A DNA stretch of 64,000 nt from an uncultured Prevotellaceae bacterium. Lineage in GTDB: Bacteria; Bacteroidota; Bacteroidia; Bacteroidales; Bacteroidaceae. The position numbers and the translations under genes were made by a program. The notes under the pieces were generated by a model. That model ran no database searches. It was not told where the DNA came from and saw only the letters and a program-made list of their open reading frames with translations. Location: contig CADASP010000002.1 of assembly GCA_902790625.1 (NCBI GenBank), forward strand, positions 220,909-284,908. Direction: 5' to 3'. Positions 33,797 to 42,049 of the stretch are shown here, piece by piece; position 1 is the stretch's first letter; every line of letters begins with the position of its first letter.

Positions 33797-35026
33797 ATGA
33801 AAAAAGGATTTGCTACTATAATGCTCCTGATGCTATTCATTGGGAGCACTGCCCAAGATAAACTCTTTGAAGAAGCTATAGGAAATGGTCGAGCGGCTAA
33901 TCAATTCTATCGTGCCAAGAACGGAAAAGGAAAAGGGCAGTCAATTGATAAAGTAAGAGATTATGCTCAAAAGCATAATTATCTATTAGGCAAATACACA
34001 ACAAAAGAAATTGAACGCTTTGGAGACAAGCAGACTGCCTTAGATGAATTCTATTTCCTTCCATTAGATGATTATCCGTCGTATGTGTATGAATTTACTA
34101 ATTTAGGAGGAAAATATGCAGATTTGAAACAAAGAGGGTCTTGTTGGCTTTTCGTTGGGGAAAAATTCCTCAGATTCGACAACGTCCTTTGGTCTGGAGA
34201 AATACAGAACGGCATGCTTTCTGGAAAAGGCTGTGGATTTTGGATTGACGACAACAACCGTTACTACTATTCTGTCAACGGAGAATTTCAGAACGGATTG
34301 CCTCTCGGCCAACAGAGTGTTAAGAGTTTTAGCTTCAAGGCTTCCCAGCCTGACGAAGTATCATTCAGCCTCACATCTAACATTGAAGTTGGTCGTCTGA
34401 GTGATGGCTTGGCTAGTTTTTCTATATCAGGAGGGAAATGGGGATTTGTCAATGCAGAAGGAGTTATAGCTATCGCCCCTTCTTTCGATACAATTATTAA
34501 AGAATTTTCCAATGACAGGGCAGAAGTTGTTTCCTCAGACAAGGAAATAATCATCAACAAAGAGGGAAATTATGTCGACTTGACCGCTAAGCAGAAGCAA
34601 CTAAATGCACAGCAAGAGGCAAAAAAGCGTCAAGAAGAGCTCAAGCGTCAACAGGAAGAAAAACGTAAAGAATTAGCCCGACAGCAAGAAGAGATTGAGC
34701 GCAGACGTTTGGCTGCTGAAGCAGAAAAACGTAGAGTAGAAAAGTTTAGGACATGTGAGCCTGGCGACCGTGTATACTTCAATCAAGATTGGGAACATAC
34801 CGACAATTGGATTTTGTTCAGAACTACAAACAGCTACACCATGCGAGTTGTCTGTTTCGTTGAACAAAACGTAAAGAATGGAGAACGCCTTCAAATACGT
34901 GTAGGTAGTGTGGAATCAAGCAGTGACAGGTACTACTCTACTCCCAAAATTGACGGGATAGAATATCGTAAAGGCGATGTGTTGTGGATTAAGCCACTCA
35001 ATGATACTAGATGGCAAATAGAATAA
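33797..35026 (+). CDS. AT-rich island gene 2: secreted WG-repeat protein with charged coiled coil
   Basis: 409 residues; MKKGFATIMLLMLFIGSTAQ is a signal peptide. Residues about 115-175 hold a MORN-like stretch (WSGEIQNGMLSGKGCGFWI). A WG-type repeat follows at about 200-245 (GKWGFVNAEGVIAIAPSF). Residues about 255-315 are a strongly charged coiled coil (KRQEELKRQQEEKRKELARQ). A small C-terminal beta domain of about 90 residues ends in DVLWIKPLNDTRWQIE. WG and MORN repeats usually mediate protein or membrane contacts. No enzyme motif is seen. It belongs to a tight three-gene unit, and its C-terminal end may overlap the next gene's possible start. Confidence 0.8.
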   Translation: MKKGFATIMLLMLFIGSTAQDKLFEEAIGNGRAANQFYRAKNGKGKGQSIDKVRDYAQKHNYLLGKYTTKEIERFGDKQTALDEFYFLPLDDYPSYVYEFTNLGGKYADLKQRGSCWLFVGEKFLRFDNVLWSGEIQNGMLSGKGCGFWIDDNNRYYYSVNGEFQNGLPLGQQSVKSFSFKASQPDEVSFSLTSNIEVGRLSDGLASFSISGGKWGFVNAEGVIAIAPSFDTIIKEFSNDRAEVVSSDKEIIINKEGNYVDLTAKQKQLNAQQEAKKRQEELKRQQEEKRKELARQQEEIERRRLAAEAEKRRVEKFRTCEPGDRVYFNQDWEHTDNWILFRTTNSYTMRVVCFVEQNVKNGERLQIRVGSVESSSDRYYSTPKIDGIEYRKGDVLWIKPLNDTRWQIE

Positions 35027-35043
35027 TGTTTATCGGACAATAT

Positions 35044-36360
35044 ATGAGAAGAAGAAACAGATTAATTCGCATATTATTTCTATTTCTCGCCTTGATGCCT
35101 GCATGTAATATTTGGGGCGGACCCTCTGCTAACTATTATTACTTCAGGACTTCTAGCGGAGGTAAAATCTATTGTATTATAGACAACAAAACAGAAAGGA
35201 CTGTTAAAACAACTTCAAAATTGTCTTGCCGCTACAAAGACAGTAACTTTATTTCCGTCACTTTTACCAGAAACGTCGTACAAGAAGTATCAGGTGCGGT
35301 AACAATTCCATCTCAGGTTGATTTGAGACATTGCGACGAGCTTTATGGAATTGACGAGAGTGTAGGTCGCTACACCGTTGTCGGTTTTCTGGATGACTCG
35401 TTCAACGGTTGTTCCAACCTTACGTCAATAACACTTCCCTCAACTACAAAGACTGTCGCTGGTGCATTTATAAACTGCACCAATTTGAAGACCATTAATC
35501 TGCCAACAACGATAGAATATGTCAGTAATAACTTTGCACAAGGATGTGAGAGGCTGGAAGCTGTCAATGTTGGTTCTGGGCAAGGCGTAAAATATCACTC
35601 ATTCGATGGTATCTTGTGTCGTGAAGGAGAAGTGTATTTTTGTCCCCCTTCTTGCAAAAGTGATGTAGTCCTCCCATCTACAATAAAAGCTATAGGTAAC
35701 GATGTGTTTGCCAATCACCATGCGTTATTATCTGTTAAGGTTAATTCCGGAGCCACTATTGGTAATGGAGCATTCAAAAACTGCACCAACCTAAAGGATG
35801 TGATACTCTGTGATGGGGTAAAGTCCATCGGAAGTAATGCATTCAGTGATTGTGTTTCCATAGAGCAGATTAACATTCCCGGTTCAGTGAAAGAGATAGG
35901 CAATCAGGCATTTAAAGGATGTCTTTCGCTCGTTTCTGTTAAACTCAACGAGGGACTCGATTGCGTTAATAATCAAGCATTCCAAGATTGTATGTTCTTA
36001 AAAAACATATCTTTCCCTCAAAGTTTGCGTAAAATTTGGGCTGAAGCGTTCGCTAATTGCACAAGCCTTGAAAACATCACATTCCCTGAAGGAGGCAAGT
36101 GTGACTATACTGGAACTGGAGCTTTCTATTTTTGTTCCAGTATAAAGGAGATCCAGTTTCCATCAAGTATGGGATACATAGGCGAAAAGGCATTTATGGG
36201 CTGTACGGCTTTAGAGAGGGTCGTATTGAATCCTCAAATAAAAGAGATTGATAGGTATGCATTCTTTGGCTGTTCAAGTCTCTCTTCTATTAATTTGCCC
36301 AAAGAAACAAAAATCTATGAAGAGACATTTATGCAATGTGATAATCTCGTTCTGCCATAA
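35044..36360 (+). CDS. AT-rich island gene 3: BspA-type LRR lipoprotein
   Basis: About 438 residues from ATG 35044 (MRRRNRLIRILFLFLALMPA C), a lipobox-like LMPAC; ATGs at 35011 and 35026 are alternatives that touch the previous gene. From about residue 110 the protein is an array of LRR_5 (Treponema/BspA-type) units such as FNGCSNLTSITLPSTTKTV, GAFKNCTNLKDVILCDGVKS and AFKGCLSLVSVKLNEGL, about 12 in all. Such proteins act as surface adhesins or receptors. Codon use is AT-rich like its two upstream partners. A terminator hairpin follows at 36390. Unlike the BspA protein at 51-56 kb, it has no secretion-type C-terminus. Confidence 0.87.
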   Translation: MRRRNRLIRILFLFLALMPACNIWGGPSANYYYFRTSSGGKIYCIIDNKTERTVKTTSKLSCRYKDSNFISVTFTRNVVQEVSGAVTIPSQVDLRHCDELYGIDESVGRYTVVGFLDDSFNGCSNLTSITLPSTTKTVAGAFINCTNLKTINLPTTIEYVSNNFAQGCERLEAVNVGSGQGVKYHSFDGILCREGEVYFCPPSCKSDVVLPSTIKAIGNDVFANHHALLSVKVNSGATIGNGAFKNCTNLKDVILCDGVKSIGSNAFSDCVSIEQINIPGSVKEIGNQAFKGCLSLVSVKLNEGLDCVNNQAFQDCMFLKNISFPQSLRKIWAEAFANCTSLENITFPEGGKCDYTGTGAFYFCSSIKEIQFPSSMGYIGEKAFMGCTALERVVLNPQIKEIDRYAFFGCSSLSSINLPKETKIYEETFMQCDNLVLP

Positions 36361-36389
36361 TCAAATGGCTGACTAGATAGAGAAAAAGA

Positions 36390-36420
36390 GGGTACATGAT
36401 GCGATGTACCCTTTATTTTT
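36390..36420 (+). terminator. Terminator of the AT-rich island
   Basis: GGGTACAT (36390-36397) pairs with ATGTACCC (36404-36411) around a 6-base loop, followed by TTTATTTTT. Confidence 0.85.
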
Positions 36421-36526
36421 GTAGGGCTTTTTTTATTTAAGGGGATCAGGGTGACAAATCGGCATGTGAGAAAGGCTTTGCACCCTTCTCGGCAGGGTAT
36501 CAGAATGACAGAAGGGGAAAAAATGC

Positions 36527-36673
36527 TTCACCATTATCAGCGGACTACTCATCATCATCCTCGAATGCACACAGATGATAGGCGTACTCAAGACCCTGGG
36601 CTCCCACACTGGCACCATCCGCCGCACCTTCCTCTGGTTTGCCGTGTTCATCATCTGTCGTGGTCTGCTTTAG
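36527..36673 (+). pseudogene. Fragment of an FtsX/LolC-type ABC permease
   Basis: A frame without a start codon reads FTIISGLLIIILECTQMIGV, then LKTLGSHTGTIRRTFLWFAV and FIICRGLL, before a TAG at 36671-36673. This is the conserved membrane-coupling region of lipoprotein-releasing permeases of the LolC/FtsX type (compare the family pattern ERTQMIGVLKALGxxxxxIR). Only about 48 of roughly 400 residues remain. The surrounding 600 bases hold other repeat debris and no ATPase or remaining permease. Confidence 0.75.
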
Positions 36674-36849
36674 GGGGAACCTACAGGGGCACTTTGCCCC
36701 CAAGAATTGACTGCATATAATTGGTTTCATGCGGCGTGGTGCAAGCGCTGCAAGGAACGCAAGAGAATATGAGTTAGGTACGGACGGGCGTGTGTAAAAA
36801 ACAGTAGTGGGAGCGCTCCATATTTTGCGAAAAGAAAGAACATCTATGT

Positions 36850-36929
36850 GCAGGAACCGACCTTGTGCCTGTCCGCAAGTGCAAAAAGTAACTTTTGCTG
36901 ATGCGGACAGGCACAAGGTCTGTCCCTAC
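36850..36929. repeat. Palindromic element, copy B (GTAGGGACGG family)
   Basis: Arms 36850-36876 (contains CCTTGTGCCTGTCCGC) and 36903-36929 (contains GCGGACAGGCACAAGG), with an inner GCAAAAAGT/ACTTTTGC hairpin. Compared with copy A at 11829, TGTCCGTCC has become TGCCTGTCC on one arm, with the matching change on the other. Confidence 0.85.
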
Positions 36930-36966
36930 AAGAGACGAATAGCAACAAGTATTGTTGACGAGTAGG

Positions 36967-38907
36967 CTAAAAGTCGAGGATGAGGCTTTGGCGGGGCTTC
37001 AGCTCAATATCTTTGGTCAGGTCGTAATAGCGGCCGGTGAGAATGTCCTTGGCACGGGTGGTGGCACCAATCACCTCTGCGTAGCGCTGCACGTGCATGG
37101 TGGTGGGCTTCGTGGTGCCGTTGAGGATGGTGAGCACTGTGCGATAGGCCACATGGTTGGGGGCATCGAGGGCATGGTCGGCCAGCTGGCGGGCGATGAC
37201 ATAGACACCATCATAGGGGATGAACTGCATCATGGTGCCCCGGGCGATGACGGGGTTGCCCTTCCGCCAGTGCAGCAATCGGCTGAGCCAGCCAAACATC
37301 TGCTGCTGCACCCTGGTGCGCCCCTCGCGGGTGAAAGCGTTCTGCTGGTCGCCGGGGAATCCGCCGGGGAAGTCCTGCCGCACGTAGCCGTCGGTCACCT
37401 CTTTCGTTCCGTTCATCATAATCTCTGTGCCATAGTAGAGCTGCGGGATGCGGTTGACGGTGAGCAGCAGCGCCAGTGCCTGCTTCAGCATCAGTGAGTC
37501 GCGCCCTGCACCGAGGAAGCGGTCGGTGTCGTGGTTCTCGATGAAAGCCAGCACGCTGCTGGGGTTGGGGTATAGATAGTCGTAGACAAACGAGTTGTAG
37601 AGGCGGTTCATGCCCTTCCACCATCCATCGGTGTCCTCGTTCTTGGCCTGGCTGAGCTTGTCGAAGAACGAGAAGTCCATGACGGTCTTCAGGTAGCTGT
37701 TCTGGCCCGAGAGCTGTGAGTCCTTCTGCCAAGCAGCGGTGTAGGCGGGCTCCGTCACCCACGTCTCGCCCACAGTGTTGAAGTTGGGATATTCCTCCTG
37801 TAGCTCGCGCATCCAGTCGGCCATCGGCTCGCGGAAGGCGTATGGATAGGTGTCCATGCGGATGCCGTCGATGCCGGCATACTCTATCCACCATTTCGAG
37901 TTCTGGATGAGATAGCGCATCAAGTGGGGGTTGCGCTGGTTCAGGTCGGGCATGGTGGGCACAAACCAGCCCTCGGTGGTCTCGCGCAGGTCCACCTCGC
38001 TGGCATAGGGGTCGAGCACGGGTGTCAGCTTATAGCTGGTCTGCAAGAAGCTCGTGCCCTCGGCATTGCTCGTGCCCCCGCTTTCCTCCAGCCAGCCAGG
38101 CAGGTTGATCCAGTCTTTCGACGGCATGTCGCTCATCCATGGATGCTCAAAGCCGCAGTGGTTGAATATCATGTCCATCACCACCTTCAGCCCTCGTGCG
38201 TGGCAGTCGTCGATGAGCCGGCGATAGTCTTCGTTGGTGCCGAAGCGCGGATCCACACGATAGTAGTCGGTGGTGGCATAGCCGTGATAGGTGCTAAATC
38301 CGTTGTCGCTGTCGGGCGAATTGTTCTCCAGCACAGGCGTGAACCACAAGGCGGTGACGCCCAGGTCGGTGAAATAGTCCAGGTGCTGGCGTATGCCCTC
38401 CATGTCGCCGCCGTGTCTGAGCGATGGCTGTGTGCGGTCCTCACGGTAGGCGTTCATGCCGGCAATGGGCTTCGAGTGGTCGAGTCCTTGAGCAAAGCGG
38501 TCGGGCATGAGCAGATAGAGCACATCGCTGATGTCGAATCCACGCCGTTCGTAGCCCGCCTTCTCGCGCGCCTTCAGCTCGTAGGCCAGGGGCTTGGGAG
38601 CTTTCTTCAGCCCCTTGAAGTTGAGCGTCAGCGTGCCGGGCTTCGCTTGGCCCACATTCAGATAGACCAAGAGATAGTTGGGCGAGTCAAGGCGCACCAC
38701 ACTGTCTACTCTCACGCCAGGGTAGTCGGTCGTCACGTCGGTGATGCCCGCGATGCCGGGGCCGCTCATCATCAACTGGAGGGAGGGATTCTTCATTCCG
38801 GCATACCAAAAGGCCGGGTCGACACGCTTGATTTGGGGTTTCACGGTCTTGGCCGCGCTCATGCTGATGCCACACATTAGGAGTAAAAGGGTGATAATTT
38901 GTTTCAT
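36967..38907 (-). CDS. GH13 alpha-amylase family enzyme, neopullulanase/SusA-like
   Basis: 646 residues from ATG 38907 (MKQIITLLLLMCGISMSAAK, signal peptide). An N-terminal cyclomaltodextrinase-type beta domain (about 25-115) precedes the (beta/alpha)8 barrel. GH13 regions are clear: DMIFNHCG (region I), GIDGIRMD (nucleophile Asp, region II), VGETWV (acid/base Glu, region III) and FIENHDTDRF (region IV). A C-terminal beta domain follows. It hydrolyses alpha-1,4 links in starch-type oligosaccharides in the periplasm. There is no starch SusCD next to it, so it stands alone here. Confidence 0.93.
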   Translation of the reverse strand: MKQIITLLLLMCGISMSAAKTVKPQIKRVDPAFWYAGMKNPSLQLMMSGPGIAGITDVTTDYPGVRVDSVVRLDSPNYLLVYLNVGQAKPGTLTLNFKGLKKAPKPLAYELKAREKAGYERRGFDISDVLYLLMPDRFAQGLDHSKPIAGMNAYREDRTQPSLRHGGDMEGIRQHLDYFTDLGVTALWFTPVLENNSPDSDNGFSTYHGYATTDYYRVDPRFGTNEDYRRLIDDCHARGLKVVMDMIFNHCGFEHPWMSDMPSKDWINLPGWLEESGGTSNAEGTSFLQTSYKLTPVLDPYASEVDLRETTEGWFVPTMPDLNQRNPHLMRYLIQNSKWWIEYAGIDGIRMDTYPYAFREPMADWMRELQEEYPNFNTVGETWVTEPAYTAAWQKDSQLSGQNSYLKTVMDFSFFDKLSQAKNEDTDGWWKGMNRLYNSFVYDYLYPNPSSVLAFIENHDTDRFLGAGRDSLMLKQALALLLTVNRIPQLYYGTEIMMNGTKEVTDGYVRQDFPGGFPGDQQNAFTREGRTRVQQQMFGWLSRLLHWRKGNPVIARGTMMQFIPYDGVYVIARQLADHALDAPNHVAYRTVLTILNGTTKPTTMHVQRYAEVIGATTRAKDILTGRYYDLTKDIELKPRQSLILDF

Positions 38908-38933
38908 ATTGTGATGAATGATAGGTTTGATTG

Positions 38934-38965
38934 CAAAATTACACATTATTATATATATAGGACAA
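38934..38965 (-). promoter_or_regulatory. Promoter of the GH13 gene
   Basis: On the minus strand TTG (38965-38963), 21 bases, TAATTTTG (38941-38934), about 27 bases before the start. Confidence 0.7.
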
Positions 38966-39067
38966 GGCAGCGGGCCACTTTTTGGGTGCGCGAGTTGCAA
39001 AAACGATTGCACAAAAGGGGAATATCAAAAAACGAAGATGATTAGACAATTATTTTCCCCGTTTTTC

Positions 39068-39098
39068 TTGCGCTATATCAATAAAAAGCGTACCTTTG
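39068..39098 (+). promoter_or_regulatory. Promoter of the 39.1-kb secreted protein
   Basis: TTG (39068-39070), 20 bases, TACCTTTG (39091-39098). The start codon is about 44 bases downstream. Confidence 0.75.
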
Positions 39099-39141
39099 CA
39101 CCGTGAAAACTACTATCTTTCTTTAACTAACATTTATGTTT

Positions 39142-41961
39142 ATGATGAAAAAACTACTTTTATCGGCTTTTGCCGCCCTCTTTGCTGGAAGCACCTTCGC
39201 CTACGAGATTGGTGAGTATGCCTACACGCAGACGCAAAGAGTGAAAATCTTGGGTTCCAACATGGTGGGCAACAGCAACTTCGCTGGTGGCTCGACCGAT
39301 GGCTGGACAGCCGCCGACGGCGCTGCCATCGACCAGGAGACGACGTGGGCCATCGAGCCCGGCGTGGGTCCCAACAACGAGAACGTGCTGAAGAGTCTGG
39401 GCGCCAACGCTGGGGCTGCAGTGTGCCAATCGTTCAGTCTTGATGGCGGCACCTATCTGGTGTCCTATCAAATCAAGGTGGGCGAACTGGGTACTGCTGC
39501 CAGCACCGCTGGTGTCGACATCTTCGTCAACACCGACGGCGCACTGACCAAGGTGGCCAGCACCGACGAGGCTCCTGTGACCACCGTCAGCGGAACGGTG
39601 AACTACACTGACGAGTGGCAGACGGTGAACTACGTAGCCACCATCAGCGATGGAGGGTTCCTGGTGTTCCACATCGAGAGCCTACCTACCGACGTGATGG
39701 TGACCAACTTCACCCTGCAGCAGGCCGAGTTGGTGTGGGATATCCGCATCGCCGAGCGCAAGTTCGCCTTTGCCCGTAAGCTGGCCGACGACCCCAACTT
39801 CAACATCCCTGAAGCTGAGGACGCACGCATCACGCTGCTTGAAGTCATCGAGAACCTGGAGGGAGCCATCGCAGCCGGACAGCTCGACCAAGAGCCGGTA
39901 GCTCTGAACGCCATGGACAGCTTCAACGAGGAGCTGAACAACTTCTTGGACGTGGCTTCGACCAACCTGGCCACCGAGGAGAACTTCAAGTACATCACCG
40001 ACCTCACCGCCTTCCCCAAGCGCAACCGCAAGGACATCAAGGCCGAGAGCGTGCATGGTGGATTCCTGTTCCGCCAAGATGGTGCCGCTGCCGGTGCCGA
40101 AACCAACTGGACGCATGGCAACGGCTCGGCCTATCTGAGCCATCAGATTCAGGCCCAGTATGCCAACCCTGCCGCCTCGGTTGAGCTGCACAACAACAGT
40201 GTGCCCGCCGGCAAGTACTATGTAGCCGCCGACGTGCGTACCAGCTTGCTCGACAAAAACTATGTGCAGACCTTTACCATAGAGAAGAATGTGCGCGGCT
40301 TCGTGGGCAGCGACTCTTCGGAGGTGGTCCCCGTTCAGGGCGAGGACTTCGTGAAGCTCTACTTCATCGGCGAGGTGAAGGAAGGCGAGAACTTCGGTGC
40401 TGGATTCTGGTGGGAAGGCCACAATGCTGGCTCCACCTTCCAAATTATGAACTTCGAGATTCGCAGCTTCGGCAACGTGGCCGATGAAATGGAGCACAAG
40501 GCTGCTTGGAACGCCTTCATCGCACAGTGGAACGCTGCCGTAAGCGCACGAGAGGCTGTGGTCGACAAGATTGGCAACAAGAATTATCCTTGGGAGCAAG
40601 ACTCACTGAAGCGCGCCCTCAACCTGTGGGATCCCTACTACAACGACATCATCGCCAAGGGATGGGTTGACGCCAACGGCAACGATGCCGGCGTGGCCAC
40701 CACCGAGGAGCTGAACGACTGGGCACTCTACCAGGGTGTGGAGCTCTATAGCGAGCCCGACGAGTATGGCGACGTCACCCGTTTGGAGTATCAGGTGGTG
40801 CGCGGCTACCAGAACGCCAGCAACTATGTGACAACAGTGAACCAGCCCATCGCCGACCTGCAGGCAGAGATTAAGAAAGCCACCGACATCCTCAACGACG
40901 ACAAGAACGTCAATGGCGACAAGTTCAATTATGAGATGGCCATCGAGGTGGCCCAGGAGGTGCTCGACAACATTCTGACCAACACCACCGACGCCACTCG
41001 CGAGGCTGATATTGAGACCATCAACACCGCCATCGCCGAGCTGCAGTATGCCGAGGAAGTGTTCTTGGCTACCGCTCAGCTGGAGCCTTTCGTCAGCATC
41101 GACTACTCCAACCCCTTCAAGGAGGTCGTTGTTGAGACGGAGGACGAAGAGGGCATTATCACCACCACCACTACCTACGCCATCGAGGGCGAAGGCGCCA
41201 GCATGAACTTTGGCACGATGGCCAACCCCACTGACAACACTGCTGCCAACTACTACGCGCTGGGTTACAACGAGGACTATCTCGACGTGCTCCGCGTGGG
41301 CAAGGGCGAAGCCACCGTTGAGCTGCCCGTGGCCATCGCCGACGACGAAGTGCTGCGTGTGAATTTCGACATCTGGTTTGGCAAGCTCATCAACCGCGTC
41401 CTCACCGTGCAGCTGCTGAACGCCGCCGGCGAGCGTGTGGCAGGATTCGAGTACGATGCCTACAACGTCAAGCCCAGCTTCAACGACTTCAACAACGAAG
41501 CCAACGAGGGAATGGACCTCGTGGCTTGGACCACCGGCATTGGCAGCAGCAGCACCCAGAACTCTGCCATCTGCGCCGAAAACAACTGCTCAAGCTTTAC
41601 CCTTATCGTTGACTACAAGGCACTGACGCTGCAGGGCATGATCGACAACCCGCAGAAGGGTTCGCACAACGGTGCCCGCATGCCTATGCTGGAACTCGAC
41701 GACCAGAAGGTGACGAAGTTCGTGCTCTCGTCGACCTACGAGAATGGCGACCGCCGCTGCTGGTTCGACAACCTGAAGATGTATAAGTACAAGTCGTCGG
41801 CCGAAGGCCCGATGTTCGACGGCATCAACGAGGTGGCCACCAACAATGCTGCCCGCGTGCAGGGTGTCTTCACACTCTCTGGCGTGAAGGTTGCCCCGAC
41901 AGCCGACCAGCTGCCCGCCGGCCTCTACATCATCAACGGCAAGAAGGTGGTGATTCGCTAA
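39142..41961 (+). CDS. Large secreted surface protein with secretion-type C-terminus, function unknown
   Basis: About 939 residues from MMKKLLLSAFAALFAGSTFA (signal peptide). Two carbohydrate-binding-like beta-sandwich regions are suggested, about 40-200 (GGTYLVSYQIKVGELGTA) and 310-450 (VPAGKYYVAADVRTSLLDKN). Helical segments with FIVAR-like character lie at about 205-290 and 460-640 (INTAIAELQYAEEVF). A further beta domain spans about 660-900. The tail GVFTLSGVKVAPTADQLPAG, then LYIINGKKVVIR, matches the sorting-type ends of two other proteins in the window. No catalytic motif is recognised. It has its own promoter and a terminator at 41981. Confidence 0.82.
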   Translation: MMKKLLLSAFAALFAGSTFAYEIGEYAYTQTQRVKILGSNMVGNSNFAGGSTDGWTAADGAAIDQETTWAIEPGVGPNNENVLKSLGANAGAAVCQSFSLDGGTYLVSYQIKVGELGTAASTAGVDIFVNTDGALTKVASTDEAPVTTVSGTVNYTDEWQTVNYVATISDGGFLVFHIESLPTDVMVTNFTLQQAELVWDIRIAERKFAFARKLADDPNFNIPEAEDARITLLEVIENLEGAIAAGQLDQEPVALNAMDSFNEELNNFLDVASTNLATEENFKYITDLTAFPKRNRKDIKAESVHGGFLFRQDGAAAGAETNWTHGNGSAYLSHQIQAQYANPAASVELHNNSVPAGKYYVAADVRTSLLDKNYVQTFTIEKNVRGFVGSDSSEVVPVQGEDFVKLYFIGEVKEGENFGAGFWWEGHNAGSTFQIMNFEIRSFGNVADEMEHKAAWNAFIAQWNAAVSAREAVVDKIGNKNYPWEQDSLKRALNLWDPYYNDIIAKGWVDANGNDAGVATTEELNDWALYQGVELYSEPDEYGDVTRLEYQVVRGYQNASNYVTTVNQPIADLQAEIKKATDILNDDKNVNGDKFNYEMAIEVAQEVLDNILTNTTDATREADIETINTAIAELQYAEEVFLATAQLEPFVSIDYSNPFKEVVVETEDEEGIITTTTTYAIEGEGASMNFGTMANPTDNTAANYYALGYNEDYLDVLRVGKGEATVELPVAIADDEVLRVNFDIWFGKLINRVLTVQLLNAAGERVAGFEYDAYNVKPSFNDFNNEANEGMDLVAWTTGIGSSSTQNSAICAENNCSSFTLIVDYKALTLQGMIDNPQKGSHNGARMPMLELDDQKVTKFVLSSTYENGDRRCWFDNLKMYKYKSSAEGPMFDGINEVATNNAARVQGVFTLSGVKVAPTADQLPAGLYIINGKKVVIR

Positions 41962-41980
41962 TCCCATTCTCCAGCCCAAC

Positions 41981-42016
41981 AAAAAAGGGAGCACGCTTGG
42001 TGCTCCCTTTTTTGTA
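41981..42016. terminator. Bidirectional terminator between converging genes
   Basis: AAAAAAGGGAGCA (41981-41993) pairs with TGCTCCCTTTTTT (42001-42013) around a 7-base loop. T-runs on both strands serve the secreted-protein gene and metY. Confidence 0.92.
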
Positions 42017-42049
42017 TTGCCTTGCTGGTCAGTTTCTGCCCGCCTTCGG

